The translations under genes and the position numbers were made by a program. 64,000 bases of DNA from Paenibacillus turpanensis. GTDB lineage: Bacteria > Bacillota > Bacilli > Paenibacillales > YIM-B00363. This document shows positions 9,549 to 17,184 of this stretch, piece by piece (position 1 is the first letter of the stretch; each line of letters opens with the position of its first letter). The stretch spans positions 164,900 through 228,899 of the forward strand of contig NZ_WTLI01000005.1 of NCBI RefSeq assembly GCF_011421635.1, written 5' to 3'. The notes beneath the pieces are model-generated. The model worked only from the letters and a program-made list of their open reading frames with translations. It was not told where the DNA came from and searched no databases.

Positions 9549-11322
9549 ACGCTTTATCATCCAGTTTTTCATGCAAATGACCTTGGTTTTCATTATTTTG
9601 ATCGTTTTAATAACGGCCTGCTTTGCTATCATCGGTTATTCCACAATGAAGGATAAAATAACTCAGGATTTATCCTTTTCCGATGCTTATTATTTTGAGG
9701 AGCGAATGGATATTCGAGGTGAAGAGGTCGTATTCGATGAGACACTAAAGGAAACCGTCTTGAATCAACAAGGGTGGCTTCTTTTGGTTACCTATGATGG
9801 GGTTATGGTCGGTTCTTTTAACGCTCCCGAAGCTCTTTCTTCTTCCATCACAAAGAGCTGGCTTACCTCAGTGCTGCTGGGAAGCCGTCAACCTATAGAA
9901 CCGATCCAATACGCCCATTGGGAGGTTCAGGACGACAGCGATTCCCAGTCATATATCCTTTTATATGGAAAAACGGATCCTCTCACCTTGTTAGTCCAAA
10001 CCGTTACTCGCGAGGTGGATTGGGAGCGCCAAAAGCTTCGGCTTTCTCCAGCTTCTGTACAACAGCTTGTCGAGCATCAAGGCTGGGCCCAGCTGCTCGA
10101 TTCGAAGGGTCAGGTTATGGATTCCATACGTGCGGATGGACAACCCACTGCCTACGGGTTGAAGGATGTCCTATCGCTGACCGGCGATGGAGTGAAGCCG
10201 TCCGCAGCGGCATATTGGGATGAAACTACCGGTCAGACGGTGCTCGTCGGCACTGCGTTATCGAAGCTATCCTTGGCACAGGAGGCCCAGCTCACGCAAG
10301 CAGTCAGCCAAAAGATGATGATGGTGCTAGGCCTGTTTATCCTTCTGCTGATGGGAGGAACCATATGGTATGCGCGGAAATTCGGACTTCCGTTGTTATC
10401 TCTCATGAAATGGATTCAAACGCTTGGCAATGGGGTGTATGATCTGCCGTATGATTCGCACGGCCGCCCTGTGTTGACCGGAAGAAACGGAAAGCTAAAA
10501 CGAAGGTACCGGCTTTATAAGGATCTGATTGCCACGTTGACCCAATTAACGGAAACGCTGCGCAGCAACGAGAGTGACCGGTTCCAGGCCGCAAAAACCC
10601 GAGAAGAATGGATTACGGGCATTTCTCACGATTTAAAGACGCCGCTTTCCTCGATTTCCGGTTACGCGCAGATGCTCGAGTCGGCGGACTATACGTGGTC
10701 TGTGGAGGAAACTAGAGAATTCGCGGCAACCATTGCCGAGAAATCAAAGTATATGATGGAATTGCTGGAGGATTTGACGTTAACGTATCAGCTGAAAAAT
10801 CATGCGCTGCCTCATGAACGCGAATCGATTGAGTTGAACGAATTTATACGGCGGACGGTCATCCAATTTGTTAACGATCCGGCTAATAGTGAAATGCGTT
10901 TTGTGTTTCAGCCTCATGATGGAGATGCCTGGGCATCTGTTGATCCGAAGTGGTTTCAGCGAATCATGAATAATCTAATCGCAAATGCGATAAAGCATAA
11001 TCCGCTCGGGACCTCGATTACGGTATCTGTAGCGTCTATCGAAACGTACTTATTAAGCATATCCGTCGCTGACGATGGCAAAGGGATGGATCAGGAAACG
11101 CAGGATAAGCTGTTCCAGCGCTATTACCGCGGTACCAACACAGGTGAAACCGAGAGCGGCAGCGGACTCGGTATGGCGATTACGAAGCAGCTGGTGCAGC
11201 TGCATGGAGGCTCGATCCAAGTCAAGAGCGCTCCAAACGAAGGAACAGCCATCCGAATCCTGCTGCCGGTTGAACCGAGTTTGCATCGGATTAACGAGAA
11301 TCCGCATCAATCTTCCGAATAG
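9535..11322 (+). CDS. Sensor histidine kinase, partner of the OmpR-type regulator
   Basis: The likely start is ATG 9535, behind AAGGTGG and inside the end of the regulator gene, giving 595 residues. A first membrane helix is near residues 8-35 and an extracytoplasmic region runs to about residue 265. A second helix (MMVLGLFILLLMGGTIWY) follows. HisKA has the phospho-acceptor His in TGISHDLKTPLSSISGYAQML. The ATPase domain shows the N-box (IMNNLIANAIKHNP), DDGKGM and SGLGMAITKQLVQLHGG. The large extracytoplasmic domain suggests direct stimulus sensing rather than a short-loop BceS-like design. Confidence 0.92.
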   Translation: MNVHRRFIIQFFMQMTLVFIILIVLITACFAIIGYSTMKDKITQDLSFSDAYYFEERMDIRGEEVVFDETLKETVLNQQGWLLLVTYDGVMVGSFNAPEALSSSITKSWLTSVLLGSRQPIEPIQYAHWEVQDDSDSQSYILLYGKTDPLTLLVQTVTREVDWERQKLRLSPASVQQLVEHQGWAQLLDSKGQVMDSIRADGQPTAYGLKDVLSLTGDGVKPSAAAYWDETTGQTVLVGTALSKLSLAQEAQLTQAVSQKMMMVLGLFILLLMGGTIWYARKFGLPLLSLMKWIQTLGNGVYDLPYDSHGRPVLTGRNGKLKRRYRLYKDLIATLTQLTETLRSNESDRFQAAKTREEWITGISHDLKTPLSSISGYAQMLESADYTWSVEETREFAATIAEKSKYMMELLEDLTLTYQLKNHALPHERESIELNEFIRRTVIQFVNDPANSEMRFVFQPHDGDAWASVDPKWFQRIMNNLIANAIKHNPLGTSITVSVASIETYLLSISVADDGKGMDQETQDKLFQRYYRGTNTGETESGSGLGMAITKQLVQLHGGSIQVKSAPNEGTAIRILLPVEPSLHRINENPHQSSE

Positions 11323-11437
11323 CGTCAACAACCGCTTGCTGAGCTCAAAAGCGGCCGGAGCAAAAGCAAGCGTGTCCTCTCGGTTCGCTTTCAGCTGTCC
11401 CGGGCGCAGCCAAACTGCATGCAGGGCTTCACGGTAG

Positions 11438-11466
11438 CAAAAAAGCCCCGTTCCACAGAACGAAGC
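11438..11466 (-). terminator. Terminator of the MATE gene
   Basis: CGTTC and GAACG form a stem with a four-base loop, followed on the minus strand by GGGC and a T run. It lies about ten bases past the MATE stop codon, in the convergent gap with the kinase gene. Confidence 0.6.
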
Positions 11467-11474
11467 TTCACTGG

Positions 11475-12812
11475 CTAAATCGCTTTTATTTTTGACAGGT
11501 AGTACCATAAGGTAATGGAACGAACGAGACTAAAGGCAATATAAGCAAACCAAAGTCCATGATTACCAAGCCAAGACGACGTGGAGTAAAGAATAAGTAC
11601 AAACACGAGCATGGAGATCACCATAGAGTTACGAGTCGGCACCGAATCTGTTGCCCCATTAAATATTCCCGCAAGCATCAGCCCCCAAAAAATAACGATG
11701 GGAAATATTAAAAGCCAAATCGAATACTGCCCGGCAAGCTCGCTGACCATTACGGATTCCGTAAACAACGAAAGTAAGCTGCGATGGAACACGACAAGAG
11801 CAATTGTTATGACCAGCGCCGCTGCGAAGGACCATACTGCACCAAGCTTTATAGTATGCCGAAGCAAAAGTTCGCTTCGCTGCCCGTACGCCTTGCCCAC
11901 CCAAATGCTGCCGGCGTTTGCAAACCCGTCGAAGATATAGGAGATCAAGAGTGCGATTTGCATTAATATCGCATTCGCAGCTAAGACATCATCCCCCTGC
12001 CCTGCTCCGGCCGAGGTAAACAAGCCGAGGACGAGCAGCAAACAGCAGGTACGTAAAAACATATCGCGGTTCACGCTCAGCATTTCCAGAAAGCGTTTGG
12101 AATCATATAAGCTGCTCCACGTTTTAGGAATACGGCTAATGTGAAGCCAAACGGCAATGGCCCCGATCAGAAAGACAAGAGCTTCCGACGCCAAGGTCGC
12201 CCATGCAACTCCTTCTACCCCCATGTCAAGTCCGAGTACGAAAACAAAATCCAAAACAATATTCATTCCGTTCAGCAGCAGCTGCATCCACATCGCAAGC
12301 TTTACCTTCGACCGTCCGATCAGCCATCCGTAAACCGCGTAGTTGGCCAGTGACAGCGGTGCTCCCCATATGCGAATAGCGTAGTACTGTTCGACTAGTG
12401 CAGCCACTTCATCTGAGGGATGAATAAAGAATAGAGCCCCTTGTAAAATAGGCTTGTGCAGCAAAAGAAACACCAATCCGAATCCGAGGCCCAACAAAAA
12501 CGGCCGAACAAAAGCCATAACAAGCTCGTTGGAATCCCCGGCGCCGTCCGCTTGTGCGGTAAACCCTGACGTGCTTACCCGAAGAAATCCGAGAATCCAG
12601 TACAAGTAGTTAAAAATGAGCGCCCCCACGGCAACTGCCCCAATATAAACCGGGTCCTTCAGCTGGCCGACGACGGCTGTATCCACGGCTCCAAGCAATG
12701 GCGTAGACAAGGCGGATAAAATGAGTGGAATCGAAAGAAGGAGAAAGGCTTTATGGGAGTGCATGGAACCCAGAGCATTCCCCTGATGTGCGGAAACGGA
12801 CGGTAAACTCAT
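11475..12812 (-). CDS. MATE-family efflux transporter, candidate metallophore exporter
   Basis: 445 residues, about 12 membrane helices in two homologous halves, typical MATE length. The opening motif LILSALSTPLLGAVDTAVVG is the usual DinF/NorM-type helix 1 with Asp in helix 1. MATE proteins expel organic cations or metabolites by H+ or Na+ antiport. The gene is transcribed alone. Its promoter carries a site resembling the Zur boxes before the metallophore synthase at 26-27 kb, at exactly the same distance from the -10 element. The inference is that it may be derepressed on zinc starvation and could export the opine metallophore. Without that link it would be an ordinary MATE of unknown substrate. 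Confidence 0.9.
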   Translation of the reverse strand: MSLPSVSAHQGNALGSMHSHKAFLLLSIPLILSALSTPLLGAVDTAVVGQLKDPVYIGAVAVGALIFNYLYWILGFLRVSTSGFTAQADGAGDSNELVMAFVRPFLLGLGFGLVFLLLHKPILQGALFFIHPSDEVAALVEQYYAIRIWGAPLSLANYAVYGWLIGRSKVKLAMWMQLLLNGMNIVLDFVFVLGLDMGVEGVAWATLASEALVFLIGAIAVWLHISRIPKTWSSLYDSKRFLEMLSVNRDMFLRTCCLLLVLGLFTSAGAGQGDDVLAANAILMQIALLISYIFDGFANAGSIWVGKAYGQRSELLLRHTIKLGAVWSFAAALVITIALVVFHRSLLSLFTESVMVSELAGQYSIWLLIFPIVIFWGLMLAGIFNGATDSVPTRNSMVISMLVFVLILYSTSSWLGNHGLWFAYIAFSLVRSITLWYYLSKIKAI

Positions 12813-12836
12813 AGTATCAAAATCACTCGCTTTTAA

Positions 12837-12896
12837 AAGTAATAGTTACGATTAATTGGACTCTCAATTTATAGCAAGAACCATTCGAAGCGTCAA
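12837..12896 (-). promoter_or_regulatory. SigA promoter with downstream Zur-like operator before the MATE gene
   Basis: On the minus strand TTGACG (12896-12891) and TATAAA (12873-12868) are separated by 17 bases. Sixteen bases below the -10 lies AAGTAATAGTTACGA (12837-12851). This matches the TCGTAATnATTACGA Zur consensus at 11 of 14 defined positions and shares GTTACGATTAAT with the upstream box of the metallophore promoter. The position would block transcription when zinc-loaded Zur is bound. Confidence 0.6.
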
Positions 12897-12937
12897 CTGT
12901 TTTTTAGTTTGCATAGCGTAAATGGTGCTCGCGACAC

Positions 12938-12962
12938 AAAAAAATCGGCCCATGAGGGCCGA
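12938..12962 (-). terminator. Terminator of the MOSC gene
   Basis: TCGGCCC and GGGCCGA form a 7-bp GC-rich stem with an ATGA loop, followed by seven T on the minus strand. It begins about 20 bases after the MOSC stop. Confidence 0.85.
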
Positions 12963-12983
12963 CGCTGCAATGTTATTATTCTA

Positions 12984-13667
12984 CTATTTTCCGTTTAACC
13001 TCTCCGAGGCATCCGTATGAATCCCCTTCAGTCTCTTTTCGAAGGTCGCCCGCCAGCTTTCCGAAAGCGCATCTACCGAAAGAATCCGCTTTATACCGTC
13101 GATATTATGCTTGTCGTGATGCATGATTTGATTTGCGTAAGAGACGGAAACTTCGGCGGGATGCTTTTGCCTGAGAACGAGCCGATCTCCTGGTCCGACG
13201 TAACCTTCTTGGAGAACTCGAAAATAATACCCGGTATAACCCGTTTCTTGAACCTTTACCGGAAGCTCCGGGATCCCGTATTTCATCGACAGCTTAAAGC
13301 AGGGCTGGCGCGGCTGGCTCACTTGCACGACCGCCTCTCCCAGCTCATATATATCGCCGATATGTACCTGCTCTTCTACAAGACCGGAAGTCGTGAGATT
13401 TTCCCCGAATGCGCCGTGCTCCAGCTTGAGAGTAAGCTCCTTCTCCCAAAAATCGTAGTGCTCATAAGGATAAACGCAGACCGCTTTTTCCTTACCGCCA
13501 TGATGCTTCAAATCCGCCTGTCCGTCACCTTCGAAGTGCAGAGTGCCGAGAAACACTCGTTCAGCTACCGGCTTTTTCACAATGCCGCTCATCACTTCCT
13601 TGTTTTGATAAGCAAACGACTGCGGCAATCCTACATTTAACGAAACCATGTCCACCGCTTTATGCAT
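12984..13667 (-). CDS. MOSC-domain protein, YiiM-like
   Basis: 227 residues from ATG 13667, which follows AAGGAGTGAGGAG; longer in-frame starts lack such a signal. The MOSC domain (residues ~25-165) holds GDGQADLKHHGGKEKAVCVYP, FGENLTTSGL, and the conserved cysteine in QPRQPCFKLS, the expected molybdenum-cofactor ligand. A C-terminal three-helix domain follows, as in E. coli YiiM. By family knowledge YiiM/YcbX proteins reduce N-hydroxylated purine analogues such as 6-N-hydroxylaminopurine. The gene stands alone between two terminators and sits behind a ZTP riboswitch, which links it to purine/folate status. Molybdenum binding and substrate are inferred. Confidence 0.9.
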   Translation of the reverse strand: MHKAVDMVSLNVGLPQSFAYQNKEVMSGIVKKPVAERVFLGTLHFEGDGQADLKHHGGKEKAVCVYPYEHYDFWEKELTLKLEHGAFGENLTTSGLVEEQVHIGDIYELGEAVVQVSQPRQPCFKLSMKYGIPELPVKVQETGYTGYYFRVLQEGYVGPGDRLVLRQKHPAEVSVSYANQIMHHDKHNIDGIKRILSVDALSESWRATFEKRLKGIHTDASERLNGK

Positions 13668-13756
13668 GTGCTCCTCACTCCTTTTCATTGTATACTCTTT
13701 ACTCCATTCACACATTGGGATCCTCTTTTAATCCGCTTCACACCACTTACCTGCAA

Positions 13757-13797
13757 AAATAAAAAGGCAAAGGAAGTTCGCTTCCCTTACCTTTGCC
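13757..13797 (-). terminator. Riboswitch expression-platform terminator before the MOSC gene
   Basis: GGCAAAGG and CCTTTGCC enclose an inner AAGGGAAG/CTTCC hairpin and are followed by TTTTTATTTTT on the minus strand. The 5' arm overlaps the conserved GGGCA end of the ZTP aptamer. Ligand binding should therefore prevent termination, making this an ON switch. Confidence 0.8.
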
Positions 13798-13870
13798 CAG
13801 GCGTACGGCGGTATCCATATGTGCTCCCCCGTGGTCGGCCACGTTACGCCAGTTGCACATACCAAATTCT
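13795..13870 (-). ncRNA. ZTP (pfl) riboswitch aptamer
   Basis: Read on the minus strand, the leader has the hallmarks of the pfl/ZTP aptamer. GGTATGTGC pairs with GCACATA...ATACC. Conserved ACTGGCG is followed by an AACGTGG/CCACG hairpin, then GGGGAGC. A downstream CCGCCG...CGCCTGGGC can form the expected pseudoknot with GGCG. By established knowledge this class binds ZTP/ZMP (AICAR), which builds up when 10-formyl-tetrahydrofolate is short, and usually controls purine or one-carbon genes. Here the only downstream gene before a terminator is the MOSC protein. Confidence 0.85.
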
Positions 13871-13944
13871 ACTTTTTATCATATGCACAAAATGGAGACA
13901 TTTCAATCCTTTTTTTAGACTAGCAATGTTCTTGGTGATCCTGT

Positions 13945-14832
13945 TTATTGCTGCGCAGCCGTAAACCGTTTACGGTTCTTTACCTGATATACGATTGCAC
14001 TGATCCAGAGACCAATGATAAGTACATAAGCTGCGCCGATCCAAGAAGCGGGCATGAGGTCTAAGGATTGGATAACCGTACTTGCATTCGTTAGAATGAT
14101 GAATCCGCCGACCAGCACCCCAAGCAAATACGATGGAATCATTTTTACCAGCCATGCAGCTAGCGGCGCGGCGGCCACACCGCCGATCATAAAGGCGATA
14201 ACCCACTGCCAATGGAATTGTTCCCATCCCAGGAAGATGGCGAAGCCGAGAGTAGCTGAAACCGCAATCGCGAACTCACTTGTATCGACGGTGCCGATCA
14301 CCTTGCGCGGCGTGCTCCCCTTCTGGGATAGGAGAACTGGTGTCGCGATCGGGCCCCATCCCCCGCCTCCAACGGCATCCATAAAGCCTCCGACTAGACC
14401 AAGCGGAGTAAGCAGCTTTTTGGTTGGGCGAAACGATTCCTGCTCATTTTTCGGACGCGATTGAAGTAAAAAGCGAAGCAGGATATAAACGCCGAGTGCC
14501 AGCAGGAAAAACGAGACAAACGGTCTGACAGCTTCCCCGGGAAGACTGCTCAAAAATGCGGCGCCGATAAAGGCGCTGATTGAGCCGGGAATAATGAGCC
14601 GGATGACGGCGGTTTTGTCTACGTTCTTAAACCAGATATGCGAAGCACCCGATGCGGCGGTCGTAGCAATTTCCGCCATATGAATCGAAGCCGATGCCAC
14701 CGCCGGGGCTACACCGAAAAACAGCAGCAATGAAGCAGATGTAGCGCCATACGCCATTCCGAGCGCTCCATCAACGAGCTGTGCCGCAAAACCGATAATG
14801 GTAAAGATCAGTAGCTTTCTCAAAGTAACCAT
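13945..14832 (-). CDS. TauE/SafE-family membrane permease (probable sulfite/organosulfur exporter)
   Basis: 295 residues with eight or nine membrane helices in two repeats. The first repeat begins GFAAQLVDGALGMAYG and the second LGLVGGFMDAVGGGGWGPI, both characteristic of the TauE/SafE (DUF81) family. Family members export sulfite, sulfoacetate or related anions. The gene is monocistronic between the MOSC gene and the beta-galactosidase. An inverted repeat about 120 bases upstream may be an operator. The substrate is not deducible. Confidence 0.9.
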   Translation of the reverse strand: MVTLRKLLIFTIIGFAAQLVDGALGMAYGATSASLLLFFGVAPAVASASIHMAEIATTAASGASHIWFKNVDKTAVIRLIIPGSISAFIGAAFLSSLPGEAVRPFVSFFLLALGVYILLRFLLQSRPKNEQESFRPTKKLLTPLGLVGGFMDAVGGGGWGPIATPVLLSQKGSTPRKVIGTVDTSEFAIAVSATLGFAIFLGWEQFHWQWVIAFMIGGVAAAPLAAWLVKMIPSYLLGVLVGGFIILTNASTVIQSLDLMPASWIGAAYVLIIGLWISAIVYQVKNRKRFTAAQQ

Positions 14833-14954
14833 TCCTCCAATACGTGCTAGCCGTAGCTGAAACGGATCAAGCCGTTGTTTAGCTTTTTCTATAGGCCAGC
14901 ATATGAAGGATGGAGTGACGTGGAAACTTTTATCATAAATAATATTAAGGGTTG

Positions 14955-14973
14955 TTATAAGTAACGCTTATAA
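14955..14973. promoter_or_regulatory. Inverted repeat upstream of the TauE-type gene
   Basis: TTATAAG and CTTATAA are separated by five bases, in an AT-rich stretch that also looks promoter-like. It is placed as an operator for the TauE gene would be, but I cannot name a cognate regulator. Confidence 0.35.
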
Positions 14974-15028
14974 TATTTTCCAGCTTTGTCCTTTATCGTC
15001 TCAAGAATGACAAGCGCCCATTCTTTCT

Positions 15029-17083
15029 TCAAAAACGGTCAAAAGACGGGCCAGATTCCAATATCGCGACCCCTCTGCCTTCAACCCGCAGCACGCGAGA
15101 GCAGGATACACCGGTGAGCAGCTCCGTCATGGGAGAATCCGGAAGTGTCACCTCCACCGCCTCCGCCCGATGATTCAGTATAAAGGTGTACGTCTTTCCG
15201 GCTTTACTGCGCTGCGTCACCTCCACGCCGGAAGGCGCATCAAGCACAGGGGCAATCCCCTTTTCCGCGCATAGGTTCGCCAGTAAACCTTGCATGAACT
15301 CCGGCTCCGGACTGCTTCCGACGTACCACGCCTGCCCTTTGCCATAGCGGTTTACCGTGACCGCCGGCATACCTTGATAAAAATCTGTCCCATACACGGC
15401 AGCGACCTCTGCCCCTTCCGAGTGAATCAAATCGCAAAGCAGGCCGCATGAATAGCGCTGCCGCTTTAGTTCACTGGGCTGTCCCCGCTCCGTAAGCACG
15501 AGCTCATTCATCTGTCCCGGTGGCAGCGCATCGATTTCCTCCACCCAGATGCCAAGCAGGGAGCGAAGCTCACCCGGATAACCGCCGACGGTCACTATAT
15601 CCTGCTCATTCACAATACCGCTGAAAAACGTCGTCACGAAGATGCCTCCACGCTCGACGAAGCGTCTTATTTTCTCTGCGACACCGGGCTTCAGCATATA
15701 CAGCACGGGAGCAATGATGAGCTCGTATCGCGCGAAATCCTCCTCGACGCCGATCATGTTGGTTTGAATATGCAGCTGATACAGCGCATCGTAATACTTA
15801 TGCACCTCGTCAACGTACTTCAGGTCAACGCTTGGCCCGCTGGACAACTCCACTGCCCAGCGGTTCTCCCAATCAAACACAACCGCCGCCTTCGCTTCAA
15901 CGCGGGCGTCAAGGAGCCGGTCGGCCAGTCCCTGCAGCTCCCGGCCCAGCTCCGCGCATTCCTGGAACACGCGGGTATGCTCATGCCCCACGTGCTCGAT
16001 GACGGCACCGTGGAACTTTTCGCAGGCGCCAATCGAGCGGCGCAGCTGAAAGAACATGACCGTATCCGCGCCGCGGGCAACTGCTTGATAGCTCCACAGC
16101 CGCATCACGCCTGGGCGCTTCAAAGCATTGTACGGCTGCCAATTTTGCTGGCTTGGCGTCTGCTCCATCAGCATAAACGGCTGACCGCCTTTGAGGCCGC
16201 GCATAAGATCATGCGTCATCGCCGTGAAGCTAAACGGCGTATTATGCGACGGATAGTTGTCCCAGGAGATGACATCCAAATAAGGCGCCCAGCGAAAGTA
16301 GTCAAGCTCCGGATAAGTGCCCATCATATTGGTCGTCACCGCAATATCCGGGGTATACTTTTTCAGTTCCGAGTATTCGAGCCGGTAGCACGCCAGCAGG
16401 CTGTCGGATTGAAATCTTCGATAATCGAGTGAGATCGTCTGAAAGGTGGAGCGGCTGCGCCCCCATTCTTCACTTAACTCGTTAGGCGGCACGATTTCGT
16501 CCCAATCATAAAACGTATGGCCCCAGAATGAGGTGTACCACATCCTGTTCAGCGTATCCAAATCTTGATAACGTTCGCGCAGCCAGGCGCGAAATGCCGC
16601 CGCACATAAATCACAGTAGCAGTATCCGCCGTATTCATTGGACACATGCCATAGGAGAAGTCCCGGATGCCCGGCGTAACGCTCCGCCAGCTTCTCCGCT
16701 AAACGGGCGGAGTACAGCCGGTAGGTGGGGCTGTTCGGGCACGAATTGTGCCTTCCGCCGAATTTCCGCTTTCTCCCCATGTGATCGACCCGCAATACGT
16801 CGGGGTATTTGCGCGCCATCCACGCCGGATGTGCCCCGGTCGAAGTGGCAAGACACACATAAATCCCATCGCGGTACAGTCGATCCATAACATTATCGAG
16901 CTCTTCAAAGCGATATGTTTCCTCGTCCGGCTGCAGCTTGGCCCAAGAGAACACATTCACGGTCGCCACGTCGATTCCGGCAACCTTAAACATGCGCACG
17001 TCCTCTTCCATCACCGATGGATCCCACTGCTCCGGGTTGTAATCGCCTCCGTACCATATTTTAGGAAGCCTTGGATTCAACAT
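15029..17083 (-). CDS. GH42 beta-galactosidase
   Basis: 684 residues from ATG 17083, preceded by AGAGG; an upstream in-frame extension is unlikely to be translated. The protein starts with the GH42 hallmark KIWYGGDYNPEQW. The acid/base Glu is in LLLWHVSNEYGGYCYC, and the nucleophile Glu is in the PFMLMEQTPSQQNW region. CYCDLC and an upstream Cys are the structural zinc ligands. Domain order is TIM barrel, trimerisation domain (about residues 395-600), then a small beta domain. There is no signal peptide, so it acts inside the cell on beta-galactosides imported by the LplA/B-type transporter encoded just upstream. Confidence 0.94.
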   Translation of the reverse strand: MLNPRLPKIWYGGDYNPEQWDPSVMEEDVRMFKVAGIDVATVNVFSWAKLQPDEETYRFEELDNVMDRLYRDGIYVCLATSTGAHPAWMARKYPDVLRVDHMGRKRKFGGRHNSCPNSPTYRLYSARLAEKLAERYAGHPGLLLWHVSNEYGGYCYCDLCAAAFRAWLRERYQDLDTLNRMWYTSFWGHTFYDWDEIVPPNELSEEWGRSRSTFQTISLDYRRFQSDSLLACYRLEYSELKKYTPDIAVTTNMMGTYPELDYFRWAPYLDVISWDNYPSHNTPFSFTAMTHDLMRGLKGGQPFMLMEQTPSQQNWQPYNALKRPGVMRLWSYQAVARGADTVMFFQLRRSIGACEKFHGAVIEHVGHEHTRVFQECAELGRELQGLADRLLDARVEAKAAVVFDWENRWAVELSSGPSVDLKYVDEVHKYYDALYQLHIQTNMIGVEEDFARYELIIAPVLYMLKPGVAEKIRRFVERGGIFVTTFFSGIVNEQDIVTVGGYPGELRSLLGIWVEEIDALPPGQMNELVLTERGQPSELKRQRYSCGLLCDLIHSEGAEVAAVYGTDFYQGMPAVTVNRYGKGQAWYVGSSPEPEFMQGLLANLCAEKGIAPVLDAPSGVEVTQRSKAGKTYTFILNHRAEAVEVTLPDSPMTELLTGVSCSRVLRVEGRGVAILESGPSFDRF

Positions 17084-17121
17084 CGCTATCACGCCTCTTT
17101 TCATAAAATTGGAATTCAAGA

Positions 17122-17163
17122 AAATAGGCCGCGCCGTTAGCCTCACGGATTCGGGGCGGCCTT
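17122..17163 (-). terminator. Hairpin between binding-protein gene and beta-galactosidase gene
   Basis: AGGCCGC and GCGGCCT form the stem, with a long GC-rich loop and a short TATTTT tail on the minus strand. It may act as a partial terminator that lowers beta-galactosidase expression relative to the binding protein. Confidence 0.5.
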
Positions 17164-17184
17164 GCTTCTCCAGCTTAGTTTGGC

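Noticed and set aside
11053..11508. A 151-codon minus-strand frame overlapping the kinase end and the MATE terminator.
   Set aside because: It runs antisense through the conserved ATPase domain of the kinase and contains the MATE terminator. There is no ribosome site.
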